Below are positions 30,373-37,813 of a stretch of 37,813 nucleotides of DNA, in pieces. The number at the start of each line of letters is the position of its first letter. The stretch's first letter is position 1. Origin of the DNA: Oscillospiraceae bacterium (lineage in GTDB: Bacteria; Bacillota_A; Clostridia; Oscillospirales; CAG-272); contig SVUH01000015.1 in the NCBI GenBank assembly GCA_015063335.1, positions 1 to 37,813 of the forward strand, written 5' to 3'. The notes beneath the pieces are model-generated. The model did no database searches. It saw nothing but the letters and a program-made list of their open reading frames with translations, and was not told the DNA's origin. A program made the translations under genes and the position numbers.

Positions 30373-31728
30373 ATGAACGTTATTATCGTTGGCTGCGGCA
30401 GAGTCGGTGAGACCTTGGCGGCGCAGCTTCTTGACGAGGGAAATAATATAACAGTTGTTGACGTAAATCAGGAGAGTGTGAGCGAGATTTCCTCAAAGTA
30501 CGACGTTATGGGTATAACCGGAAACGGCGCTACGCACACGGTCCTCGAGGAAGCGGGGATAGACAGCGCGGACCTGCTTATCGCAGTCACAGGCTCTGAC
30601 GAGCTGAACCTACTCTGTTGCCTTATTGCAAAGCGGTCGGGAAATTGCCAGACTATAGCTCGCGTCAACAATCCAATATACAGCGCCGAAGCATCATATC
30701 TTAAAAACGAGCTTGGTCTTGCAATGGTAATAAACCCTGAATATGCAACCGCACAGGAGATATCGAGAGTTATCCGCTTCCCGTCGGCTATGAAGATAGA
30801 TACATTCTCCGGCGGAAAGGTCGAGCTTGTAAAGTTCAGGCTTCCCGAGAGCAGTACACTCGTTGGAATGGCAGTAAAGGACGTAGTCACAAAGCTCAAA
30901 TGCGACATACTTATATGCACCGTCGAGCGAGGTGACGAGGCGTTTATTGCAAAGGGCGACTTTGTGTTTGAGGGCAAGGACGTTATATCCATAATCGCCT
31001 CTCCCAAAAACGCGCAGGACTTTTTTAAGAAAATCAACTACACCACTCGCTCCGTCAAGGACGTCATGGTGGTGGGCGGCGGAAACGCCTCTTACTATCT
31101 CTGCGATATACTTGACAAAGCGGGCATAAACGTAAAAATAATCGAATCCAACGAGGTGCGCTGCCAAGAGCTTGCGGGAAAATGGAAAAAAGTAGCTGTT
31201 ATTTTAGCAGACGCGTCGGACAAGGCGGTGCTTTTAGAGGAAGGAATACAAAACGTGGGCGCGTTCGTGGCAATGACTCCGCAGGACGAGGAAAACGTTC
31301 TTCTCTCCCTTTACGCAAAGAGTGTCGGAAACGCTAAGCTCATAACAAAAATCAACCGCGTTGACTACGACGACGTCATAAAGCACCTCAATCTTGATTC
31401 AATAGTTTATCCCGAAAATATCACCTCTGATATAATCGTCAGATATGCCCGCGCCATGAAGAATACCATGGGAAGCAACGTTGAGACTATGTATAACGTA
31501 ATCAAGGGCAAGGTTGAGGCATCGGAATTTATCGTCAAGGAAAACTCACCTATCACAGGTACTCCCCTCGCGGAGCTTAAATTCAAAAAGGACGTACTGA
31601 TCGCTGCTATAATGAGAGACAATAAGGTCATGATCCCCCGTGGATACGACGTTATCTGTCCCGGCGACAAGGTAATTATCGTTTCGGGAATAATGGCGTT
31701 GCACGATATATGCGACGTTCTCAGGTGA
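30373..31728 (+). CDS. trkA: Trk-type potassium uptake regulatory subunit TrkA
   Basis: The 451-residue cytoplasmic protein has two RCK/TrkA-N modules, each followed by a TrkA-C domain. The first Rossmann motif is canonical (VIIVGCGRVGETLA; binds NAD(H)/ATP). The second reads VMVVGGGNASYYLCDIL, where Ser replaces the third Gly of GxGxxG. TrkA gates the TrkH channel in response to nucleotides. It is 17 bp after mtnN and 7 bp before trkH. Confidence 0.95.
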   Translation: MNVIIVGCGRVGETLAAQLLDEGNNITVVDVNQESVSEISSKYDVMGITGNGATHTVLEEAGIDSADLLIAVTGSDELNLLCCLIAKRSGNCQTIARVNNPIYSAEASYLKNELGLAMVINPEYATAQEISRVIRFPSAMKIDTFSGGKVELVKFRLPESSTLVGMAVKDVVTKLKCDILICTVERGDEAFIAKGDFVFEGKDVISIIASPKNAQDFFKKINYTTRSVKDVMVVGGGNASYYLCDILDKAGINVKIIESNEVRCQELAGKWKKVAVILADASDKAVLLEEGIQNVGAFVAMTPQDEENVLLSLYAKSVGNAKLITKINRVDYDDVIKHLNLDSIVYPENITSDIIVRYARAMKNTMGSNVETMYNVIKGKVEASEFIVKENSPITGTPLAELKFKKDVLIAAIMRDNKVMIPRGYDVICPGDKVIIVSGIMALHDICDVLR

Positions 31729-31735
31729 GGCGAGT

Positions 31736-33172
31736 ATGAATTACAGAATGATAAAATATACCCTTGGTTGGGTAATGCTCTTTGAGGCTTGCTTTTTTAC
31801 CGTGCCGATAATATGCGCGGCAGTTTACGGTGAAAAGGAAATATTCGCGTTTTTAATAAGCGCGGCAATTTGCGCAGCAGTTGCTCTTCTTTTGTTCATC
31901 GGCAAACCCAAAAGCCGCGACCTTTACGCAAGAGAGGGCTACGTTATAGTTGCCCTGTGCTGGATCTTTTTGAGTCTTTTCGGCGCGCTCCCGTTTATCC
32001 TTTCGGGAGTTACCACCTCTTACATAGACGCGCTTTTTGAAACGGTGTCGGGCTTTACGACAACAGGAGCGACTATATTCGGCGAGGTAGAATCGCTTCC
32101 CAAATCCATAAATATGTGGCGATGCTTTACACACTGGGTCGGCGGAATGGGAGTGCTTGTCTTTATTATGGCATTTCTCCCTCTCAGCGGCGGACGTAAT
32201 ATGCACCTTATGAAGGCGGAAAGCCCGGGGCCGTCCGTAAGTAAGCTCGTGCCCAAGGTGCGTACTACCGCGCTTATTCTCTATCTTATATATTTTGTAC
32301 TTACTGCTCTTCAGTTCGTATTGCTGCTTTGCGGCGGCATGAGCGTGTACGATGCTATTTGTACAGCATTCGGAACTGCGGGCACTGGCGGATTTGGAAT
32401 AAAGAATGACAGCATTGCATCGTATTCCCCGTATTTGCAGATAGTTGTTACGGTGTTTATGCTTCTTTTCTCCCTCAACTTCAACGCATATTTCTTCCTT
32501 ATAAAAGGTAGGATCAGAGATGTTTTCTCGTCGGAAATACGCGCGTTTCTGTGTATAGTTGCAGCTTCGATCGGCATTATAACCGTAAGCATTCGAGGAA
32601 TGTACGGCAGTATCGGAGAGGCATTGCGACATGCGGCATTTAACGTGGCATCTATAATATCTACGACAGGATTTTCAACGACAGACTTTGCAGCGTGGCC
32701 GACTGTTGCGTGTATCATTCTTGTGCTGCTTATGTTCATCGGAGCATGCGCGGGAAGCACGGGCGGCGGCATGAAGGTTTCAAGGTTTATCATACTCATA
32801 AAGGGTGCGCGCAAGGAGCTTAAAAGCATGATTCACCCGAGAAGAGTTCAAAAGGTAAAGGTTGATTCAAAAGAGGTTGAGTCAGAGGTCGTGCGCTCGG
32901 TAAATGCATATATCGCAGTTTACGTTATTGTTTTCGCCGTGTCTACATTGCTCATTGCCTTTAACTGCAAAGATGTGGTTACAAGCTTTACAGCAGTCGC
33001 GGCAACGATAAACAACATAGGCCCCGGTCTTTCGGACGTGGGTCCTATGGAAAACTTTTATTTCTTTTCGGTACCCTCCAAGCTCGTGCTCATATTTGAT
33101 ATGATCGCGGGCAGACTTGAGCTTATTCCCATGCTCATTTTGTTCTCCCCTGCTACGTGGAGAAATAAATAA
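31736..33172 (+). CDS. trkH: Trk-type potassium channel subunit TrkH
   Basis: The 478-residue membrane protein has the SKT fold with four pore repeats. The selectivity-filter segments are visible: TVSGFTTTGATIF in the first repeat, FGTAGTGGFGIKNDS in the second, STTGFSTTDFAAWP in the third, and INNIGPGLSDVGP in the fourth. The family phrase GACAGSTGGGMKVSRF is also present. It forms the potassium pore with TrkA as regulator and closes the operon. Confidence 0.95.
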   Translation: MNYRMIKYTLGWVMLFEACFFTVPIICAAVYGEKEIFAFLISAAICAAVALLLFIGKPKSRDLYAREGYVIVALCWIFLSLFGALPFILSGVTTSYIDALFETVSGFTTTGATIFGEVESLPKSINMWRCFTHWVGGMGVLVFIMAFLPLSGGRNMHLMKAESPGPSVSKLVPKVRTTALILYLIYFVLTALQFVLLLCGGMSVYDAICTAFGTAGTGGFGIKNDSIASYSPYLQIVVTVFMLLFSLNFNAYFFLIKGRIRDVFSSEIRAFLCIVAASIGIITVSIRGMYGSIGEALRHAAFNVASIISTTGFSTTDFAAWPTVACIILVLLMFIGACAGSTGGGMKVSRFIILIKGARKELKSMIHPRRVQKVKVDSKEVESEVVRSVNAYIAVYVIVFAVSTLLIAFNCKDVVTSFTAVAATINNIGPGLSDVGPMENFYFFSVPSKLVLIFDMIAGRLELIPMLILFSPATWRNK

Positions 33173-33190
33173 GCTCGGAGTAGCGTTATC

Positions 33191-33576
33191 TTACTTTTCT
33201 TTTAAAAAAGAAAAGTAAGCAAAAGAAAACTGTACAATATTAAAAAAGCAAAGGACGGCGGCTCATTGAGTCCGCCGTCTTTATTACTTTATTTAAAAGA
33301 AAAAACAAGAAAAAGCCTTACGATATCTTATACTTAACCTACAAATTTTATTTGCGCGTGACCTTTTATTTTAAATGGACAGTCGTCCTCGACTGTCCAT
33401 TTAAAATAAAAAACGAAAGTCGTCGGGACGTAGGGCCCGACGACTTTCTACATTAGAAAACGCCAAATTATATTTTACAAATAAAAATTCCGTCTTTTGC
33501 TATGTCAATTTTTGCAAAAACTTTTCATGAAGTTTTTTGGCTCCACCTTTTGTACACAAAAGGTGGAAAAATCGCG
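33191..33576. repeat. Composite intergenic repeat, copy B (between convergent trkH and thrS)
   Basis: The 415-bp gap holds no gene. In order: a perfect 28-bp palindrome with arm TTACTTTTCTTTT (33191-33218), followed by GCAAAAGAAAAC as in copy A; a stem GACGGCGG / CCGCCGTC (33253-33278); the 22-bp inverted repeat at 33364-33411; stem GAAAGTCGTCGGG (33415-33427) / CCCGACGACTTTC (33436-33448) with loop ACGTAGGG; the 20-mer TACATTAGAAAACGCCAAAT (33449-33468); CCGTCTTTTGCTATG (33490-33504); and a 24-bp palindrome with arm CCACCTTTTGTA (33543-33566). Arms differ from copy A at paired positions, while loop and spacer words are kept. Confidence 0.85.
33364..33411. repeat. Perfect 22-bp inverted repeat within copy B
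   Basis: The left arm (33364-33385, TTTTATTTTAAATGGACAGT followed by CG) and right arm (33390-33411) are exact reverse complements around a 4-nt loop TCCT. The GGACAGTCG word recurs in the palindromic sequence at the right edge of the window (37775-37783). Confidence 0.85.
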
Positions 33577-33587
33577 TTCTTGTGTCT

Positions 33588-35525
33588 TTAATTATCCAGC
33601 ACGAGGTCGTCTATCTGCTGTTTAGCAAATGCGGTGAAGTCGGCAACGGTCATAAGTCCCATGTCGCCCTTCTTACGTGAGCGGACGGAAACCGTACCGT
33701 CAGCCATTTCCTTTTCGCCTATAACGAGCATAAAGGGAACCTTTTCGAGCTGTGCGGCACGAATCTTATAACCGATCTTTTCGTTTCTTCCGTCAACGGT
33801 TACACGCATACCGAGTCTTTCAAGGTCAGCTCGGATAGACTTTGCAAAGTCAAGCTGCTCGTCGCCGATAGGCATGATCCTTATCTGCTCGGGAGCCATC
33901 CACATCGGGAGCGCGCCTGCGTATTTTTCAAGCAACAGAGCGAGCGTACGCTCGTAGCAGCCGAGCGAGGTTCTGTGAATGATATAAGGAGTTACGCGCT
34001 TGTCGTTGGAGTCGGTGTATTCCATACCGAACTTCTTGGCAAGAAGCATATCTATCTGAATGGTAACGAGCGTATCCTCTTTCCCGTGAACGTTCTTTAT
34101 CTGAATATCGAGCTTCGGACCGTAGAATGCCGCCTCGTCAATACCAACCTTGTACTCAAGTCCGATATTGTCAAGGATCTGCTTCATAATACTCTGAGCC
34201 TCCTCCCACTGCTCGGCAGTTCCCTCGTACTTGTCGGTTCTGTTTGGATCCCACTGTGAGAAGCGGAATGAGCAGTCCTCGCGAAGTCCGAGCGCGTCAA
34301 GCATATAAAGAGCAAGGTCAAGACAGCCTCTGAATTCCTCCTCAAGCTGTTCGGGCATGAGAATGAGGTGTCCTTCGGAAATGGTAAACTGACGAACGCG
34401 GATAAGTCCGTGCATCTCTCCCGAATCCTCGTTACGGAAAAGCGTAGAGGTCTCGCCAAGTCGCATGGGCAGGTCGCGGTAGGAACGCTTCTTGTTAAGG
34501 AATACCTGATACTGGAACGGGCAGGTCATAGGACGGAGCGCAAAGCATTCCTTGGTCTCGTCATCGGGATCTCCGAGTATGAACATACCATCGCGGTAGT
34601 GATCCCAGTGACCTGATATCTTGAAAAGCTCACGCTTTGCCATAAGAGGTGTCTTGGTCAAAAGATAGCCGCGTCTTTGCTCCTCGTCCTCAACGAATCG
34701 CTGAAGATTCTGTACGGTTCTTGCGCCCTTGGGCAGAAGAACGGGCAAGCCCTGACCGATATAGTCAACGGTCGTAAAATATTCAAGGTCGCGGCCGATC
34801 TTGTTGTGGTCGCGCTTCTTTGCTTCCTCTATCATTTCAAGGTAAGCGCGAAGCTCGTCCTTGGTCGGGAACGCAGTTCCGTAAATTCTCTGGAGCATCT
34901 TGTTGTTCTGGTCGCCCTTCCAATAAGCGCCCGTGCACTGCGTAAGCTTAAGAGCCTTTACAGCACCCGTCGCGAAAAGGTGGGGGCCTGCGCACAGATC
35001 AACGAACTCGCCCTGACGGTAGAAGCTGATAACCTCTCCCTCGGGAAGTTCCTCGATAAGCTGTACCTTATAAGGCTCGTCCTTCTCTGTCATAAGCGCG
35101 ATAGCCTCGTCACGGGGAAGCTCAAAACGCTCGATCTTGAGGTTCTCCTTGACTATCTTCTTCATCTCCGCCTCAAGTGCCGCCAAAACATCGGGAGTAA
35201 CGGGGATCTCGCTGTCAACGTCATAATAAAATCCGTTGTCGATAGCAGGACCTATTGTCAGCTTGGTTGCGGGATAAAGTCTTTTGACTGCCTGCGCCAG
35301 AATGTGCGAAGCCGTATGACGGAATACGTGCTTTCCGTCCTCGTCAGCAAACGTGAGAAGCTCAACGTCAGCATCCGCCTCGATAGGAGTTGTGAGCGCA
35401 ACGACCTTTCCGTTCACCTTTGCCGCAAGAACTGCTCGGCTGATAACGCCTGCCTCTGCCGCCGCGTCATAAACGCTTACAGGCTCTGACTTTTCAATAC
35501 TAAGTTCACCAAAATTGATTTTCAT
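33588..35525 (-). CDS. thrS: Threonyl-tRNA synthetase
   Basis: The 645-residue class II enzyme has the full bacterial layout: TGS domain (about residues 1-60), editing domain with HTASHILAQAVKRLYP and the metal motif DLCAGPHL, then the catalytic core with motif 2 (RPMTCPFQYQVF; RLGETSTLFRNEDSGEMHGLIRVRQF), motif 3 region HRTSLGCYERTLALLLEKYAG, and the C-terminal anticodon domain (PIGDEQLDFAKSI). The start is the ATG at 35525; the longer TTG reading begins within the GGAGG ribosome site. It is controlled by the T-box leader just upstream. Confidence 0.97.
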   Translation of the reverse strand: MKINFGELSIEKSEPVSVYDAAAEAGVISRAVLAAKVNGKVVALTTPIEADADVELLTFADEDGKHVFRHTASHILAQAVKRLYPATKLTIGPAIDNGFYYDVDSEIPVTPDVLAALEAEMKKIVKENLKIERFELPRDEAIALMTEKDEPYKVQLIEELPEGEVISFYRQGEFVDLCAGPHLFATGAVKALKLTQCTGAYWKGDQNNKMLQRIYGTAFPTKDELRAYLEMIEEAKKRDHNKIGRDLEYFTTVDYIGQGLPVLLPKGARTVQNLQRFVEDEEQRRGYLLTKTPLMAKRELFKISGHWDHYRDGMFILGDPDDETKECFALRPMTCPFQYQVFLNKKRSYRDLPMRLGETSTLFRNEDSGEMHGLIRVRQFTISEGHLILMPEQLEEEFRGCLDLALYMLDALGLREDCSFRFSQWDPNRTDKYEGTAEQWEEAQSIMKQILDNIGLEYKVGIDEAAFYGPKLDIQIKNVHGKEDTLVTIQIDMLLAKKFGMEYTDSNDKRVTPYIIHRTSLGCYERTLALLLEKYAGALPMWMAPEQIRIMPIGDEQLDFAKSIRADLERLGMRVTVDGRNEKIGYKIRAAQLEKVPFMLVIGEKEMADGTVSVRSRKKGDMGLMTVADFTAFAKQQIDDLVLDN

Positions 35526-35559
35526 GATATTTTCCTCCAAATATTAATTATTATAAAAC

Positions 35560-35764
35560 AAAAGCACCCCGAACGACGATGTCGTTCGGGGTGCGAAAAA
35601 ACATAATTTCCGCACGGTTCCACCCGAGCTTTTTACTCTCACTGTTTATTCGGTTTTGCGCGCAAAGTGGTACCCCTGTCGGCGTTCACGAGGGAATCTC
35701 AGCTGTAACCCTCTCTCTGTAGAGCCGTTTCGGCAAGGACGTGTCTTCTTGCGGTTTCCGCTAT
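35560..35764 (-). promoter_or_regulatory. Threonine T-box riboswitch leader of thrS
   Basis: On the minus strand the leader shows the conserved T-box sequence GGGTGGAACCGTGCGG (35610-35625). A strong terminator follows, with arms GCACCCCGAACGAC (35564-35577) and its complement (35581-35594) and a TTTTGTTTT run. Upstream is a Stem I with AGAGAG..GGGTTACAGCTGAGA, and the candidate Thr specifier ACC in GGTACCAC (35668-35675). Uncharged tRNA-Thr should switch off termination. The leader begins directly after the mgsA stop. Confidence 0.95.
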
Positions 35765-36181
35765 TTACTTTTTGGTAGCGGAACGGGGATTGACGATCTC
35801 ACGCCAATCAAGATCTCCTCTGTCAAGCGCGGTAATAACGACCTCCGCTGTTGCAATGTTGGTAGCAACGGGAACGTTATAAATATCGCACATACGGAGA
35901 AGCTCGTGCTCAACGGGATTATTTGCGTTAGTTGCGCGGGTATCTCTGAAATACAGAAGAACGTCGATCTCATTATAAGCTATGCGAGAAGCGATCTGCT
36001 GCTCTCCGCCCTGCTCTCCTGACATCAGCTTATCTATGTTAAGTCCGGTAGCCTCGGAAATATACTTTGCCGTTACGGCGGTAGCGCACAGATTGTGCTT
36101 GCTCAAAATACCGCAATAAGCGATACAGAACTGCGCCATAAGCTCTTTTTTAAGGTCATGCGCGATTATTGCTATTTCCAT
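35765..36181 (-). CDS. mgsA: Methylglyoxal synthase
   Basis: The 138-residue enzyme converts dihydroxyacetone phosphate to methylglyoxal in a glycolytic bypass. Family phrases are clear: IAIIAHDLKKELMAQFCIAYCGILSKHNLCAT, ISEATGLNIDKLMSGEQGGEQQIASRIA, NEIDVLLYFRD, VPVATNIATAEVVI and RGDLDWREI. The ATG at 36181 with GGAGG 6 bp upstream is preferred to a GTG four codons earlier that overlaps the ribosome site. It is immediately upstream of the thrS T-box, so thrS may also receive readthrough. Confidence 0.95.
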   Translation of the reverse strand: MEIAIIAHDLKKELMAQFCIAYCGILSKHNLCATAVTAKYISEATGLNIDKLMSGEQGGEQQIASRIAYNEIDVLLYFRDTRATNANNPVEHELLRMCDIYNVPVATNIATAEVVITALDRGDLDWREIVNPRSATKK

Positions 36182-36256
36182 TTTTACCTCCACATGCTCT
36201 TTTAATCATATTTAAATGCAAGTTGCCAAAGCAACGTACATAAATCCACCTTTTCT

Positions 36257-36286
36257 ATTATAACATTTTTACATTGGATTTGTCAA
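36257..36286 (-). promoter_or_regulatory. Promoter for mgsA
   Basis: Minus-strand exact TTGACA, 18 bp, exact TATAAT; leader of about 70 nt with a small stem GTTGC-TTTG-GCAAC. Confidence 0.75.
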
Positions 36287-36325
36287 TTACCTTTTCCAAA
36301 AAAATCACATTTTTTACTTTTGCTC

Positions 36326-36354
36326 TTGATTTTTCTTTAATTATGAGTTATAAT
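36326..36354 (+). promoter_or_regulatory. Promoter for glyA
   Basis: TTGATT, 17 bp, exact TATAAT, about 40 bp before the ATG with GGAGG (36384-36388) upstream of it. Confidence 0.75.
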
Positions 36355-36393
36355 ATACCCAACTGAACAGACACATATAAATTGGAGGCAAAA

Positions 36394-37641
36394 ATGATTG
36401 AACAACTGATCGAAAAAATTTCAGCAACCGATGCCGAAGTAGCTGCCGCTATAAAGGCAGAATTCGACAGACAACAGGACGGACTTGAGCTTATCGCGTC
36501 CGAAAACGTAGTTTCCGAGGCTGTTATGCACGCTATGGGCTCGGTGCTCACAAACAAATATGCCGAGGGTTACCCCGGAAAGAGATATTACGGCGGCTGC
36601 TCCTGTGTTGACGTAGCGGAAAATATCGCTATCGAGCGAGCTAAAAAGCTCTTTGGAGCAAATTACGCAAACGTGCAGCCTCACAGCGGAGCGCAGGCAA
36701 ACACTGCGGTTTACTTCGCGCTTCTTAAGCCCGGCGATACCGTAATGGGAATGAGCCTCGCTCACGGCGGACATCTTACCCACGGAAGCCCTGTAAATAT
36801 TTCGGGTATGTACTACAACTTCGTTCCCTACGAGCTCAACCCCGACACCCAGTACATCGACATGGACGAGTACGAAAGACTTGCAAAGGAGCACCGTCCG
36901 AAGCTTATCGTAGCGGGCGCGTCGGCTTACCCCAGAACCATTGATTTCAAGAAGATGGCTGAGATCGCTCACTCCGTTGGCGCATACTTTATGGTAGACA
37001 TGGCTCACATCGCAGGTCTTGTTGCCGCAGGTGAGCATCCCTCCCCCGTTCCTTACGCTGACGTTGTTACAACCACCACGCACAAGACGCTTCGCGGTCC
37101 TCGCGGCGGTCTTATCCTCACAAACGACGAGGAGCTTGCAAAGAAGATAAACAAGGCTATATTCCCCGGAATTCAGGGCGGTCCTCTTATGCACGTTATC
37201 GCAGCAAAGGCTGTTTGCTTCGGTGAGGCGCTCACCCCCGAATTCAAGGCTTACCAGCATAACATCGTAGAGAATGCTCGCGTTCTCGCAGACGGACTTC
37301 TTGCCGAGGGCTTCGACCTCGTTTCCGGGGGTACGGACAACCACCTCATGCTCGTTGACCTTCGCCCCATGAAGATCACCGGCAAGGAATTTGAGGCAAG
37401 ACTTGACGCGGTACACATCACCGTAAACAAGAATGCTATCCCCAACGATCCCGAGAAGCCTTTCGTTACCTCGGGTGTTCGCGTAGGCACTCCCGCAGTA
37501 ACATCCAGAGGTCTTGGCACCGAGGACATGAAGACGATCGCTAAGCTCTTCGGCCTTGTTGCAAAGGACTTTGAGAACAACGCAGACGCAGTTCGCGCAA
37601 CTGTTGCAGACATTTGCAAGAAGTATCCCCTTTACAGATAA
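36394..37641 (+). CDS. glyA: Serine hydroxymethyltransferase
   Basis: The 415-residue PLP enzyme interconverts serine and glycine with tetrahydrofolate, feeding one-carbon metabolism. Signatures are [81 protein letters not shown] with the PLP lysine at residue 231, and the C-terminal [18 protein letters not shown]. The ATG at 36394 has GGAGG 5 bp upstream; the TTG four codons earlier overlaps the ribosome site. Own promoter and terminator make it monocistronic. Confidence 0.97.
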   Translation: MIEQLIEKISATDAEVAAAIKAEFDRQQDGLELIASENVVSEAVMHAMGSVLTNKYAEGYPGKRYYGGCSCVDVAENIAIERAKKLFGANYANVQPHSGAQANTAVYFALLKPGDTVMGMSLAHGGHLTHGSPVNISGMYYNFVPYELNPDTQYIDMDEYERLAKEHRPKLIVAGASAYPRTIDFKKMAEIAHSVGAYFMVDMAHIAGLVAAGEHPSPVPYADVVTTTTHKTLRGPRGGLILTNDEELAKKINKAIFPGIQGGPLMHVIAAKAVCFGEALTPEFKAYQHNIVENARVLADGLLAEGFDLVSGGTDNHLMLVDLRPMKITGKEFEARLDAVHITVNKNAIPNDPEKPFVTSGVRVGTPAVTSRGLGTEDMKTIAKLFGLVAKDFENNADAVRATVADICKKYPLYR

Positions 37642-37650
37642 TTTTAATAC

Positions 37651-37687
37651 AAAAAGGCTTCCCCATTCAAGGGGAAGCCTTTTTGTT
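37651..37687 (+). terminator. Terminator of glyA
   Basis: AAAAAGGCTTCCCC (37651-37664) and GGGGAAGCCTTTTT (37671-37684) pair perfectly around ATTCAA, with a T-run. Confidence 0.95.
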
Positions 37688-37727
37688 GAAAGCGACTTGC
37701 CGTTCTATGAAATTTTCTTTATTCTTT

Positions 37728-37813
37728 GCGTTTCGTTTTACGGGAGGAGCAAGCCCCTCCCGTTCTTATTTTTTGTTTAAAACGGACAGTCGAGGACGCC
37801 TGTCCCTACAAAT
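37728..37813. repeat. Palindromic intergenic repeat cut by the right edge
   Basis: ACGGGAGG-AGCAAGCC-CCTCCCGT forms a stem near 37739-37762. Downstream AACGGACAGTCGAGGACG and CCTGTCCCTAC form an imperfect stem that shares GGACAGTCG with the inverted repeat at 33364-33411. The element continues beyond the window. Confidence 0.6.

Overview
The window looks like chromosomal DNA of an uncultured anaerobic gut-type Clostridia (Bacillota). Supporting signs are sigma-A style promoters with 17-18 bp spacers, strong AGGAGG-type ribosome binding sites, a T-box leader on thrS, meso-diaminopimelate dehydrogenase, TrmK/Nif3, AzlCD, TrkAH, a SleB-type hydrolase and a minimal ferredoxin:thioredoxin reductase. 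I saw no rRNA, tRNA, CRISPR array, transposase or prophage. Most of the window is housekeeping sequence, and the unusual parts are mainly in intergenic DNA and at protein termini.

Layout. 1-4.4 kb: the start of a lipoprotein gene (cut by the window edge), an FTR-thioredoxin operon, a secreted SleB-type hydrolase behind a LacI-type palindrome, a decayed fragment of a Cys-rich secreted protein, and a full secreted protein with Cys-rich repeats and a C-terminal anchor. 4.4-6.8 kb: a minus-strand operon of flavin reductase, proA and a YfcE-type phosphodiesterase. 6.9-11.5 kb: DAHP synthase, azlCD, a small membrane protein, ddh and an Amidase_6 protein. 11.6-15.2 kb: a YhaO/YhaN-like (SbcD/SbcC-like) pair and a 54-aa protein. 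15.3-21.9 kb: a DUF1858 protein, then trmK, nif3, a phosphoesterase and rlmD. A two-sided array of hairpins next to a four-helix-bundle (IVS/S23-type) protein follows, then a methyltransferase, a GNAT enzyme and a DUF368 (PopT-type) undecaprenyl-phosphate translocase. 21.9-26.7 kb: a type-2 IleRS with the altered GXHH signature, and a second anchored secreted protein. 26.9-33.2 kb: an apparent operon led by a CI/LexA-like S24 regulator, with ABC-F ATPase, mtnN, trkA and trkH. 33.2-37.8 kb: a composite intergenic repeat, thrS with its T-box, mgsA, and glyA.

The best candidates for undescribed biology are: (1) the hairpin array at 19.10-19.34 kb, whose separators switch orientation in the middle and which sits just before the four-helix-bundle gene; (2) a multi-hairpin intergenic repeat found at two convergent gene junctions (8.0-8.25 and 33.19-33.58 kb) whose stems differ by compensatory changes; (3) a shared C-terminal Cys + membrane helix + basic tail on two secreted proteins; (4) the GXHH IleRS, which family knowledge links to extreme mupirocin resistance.
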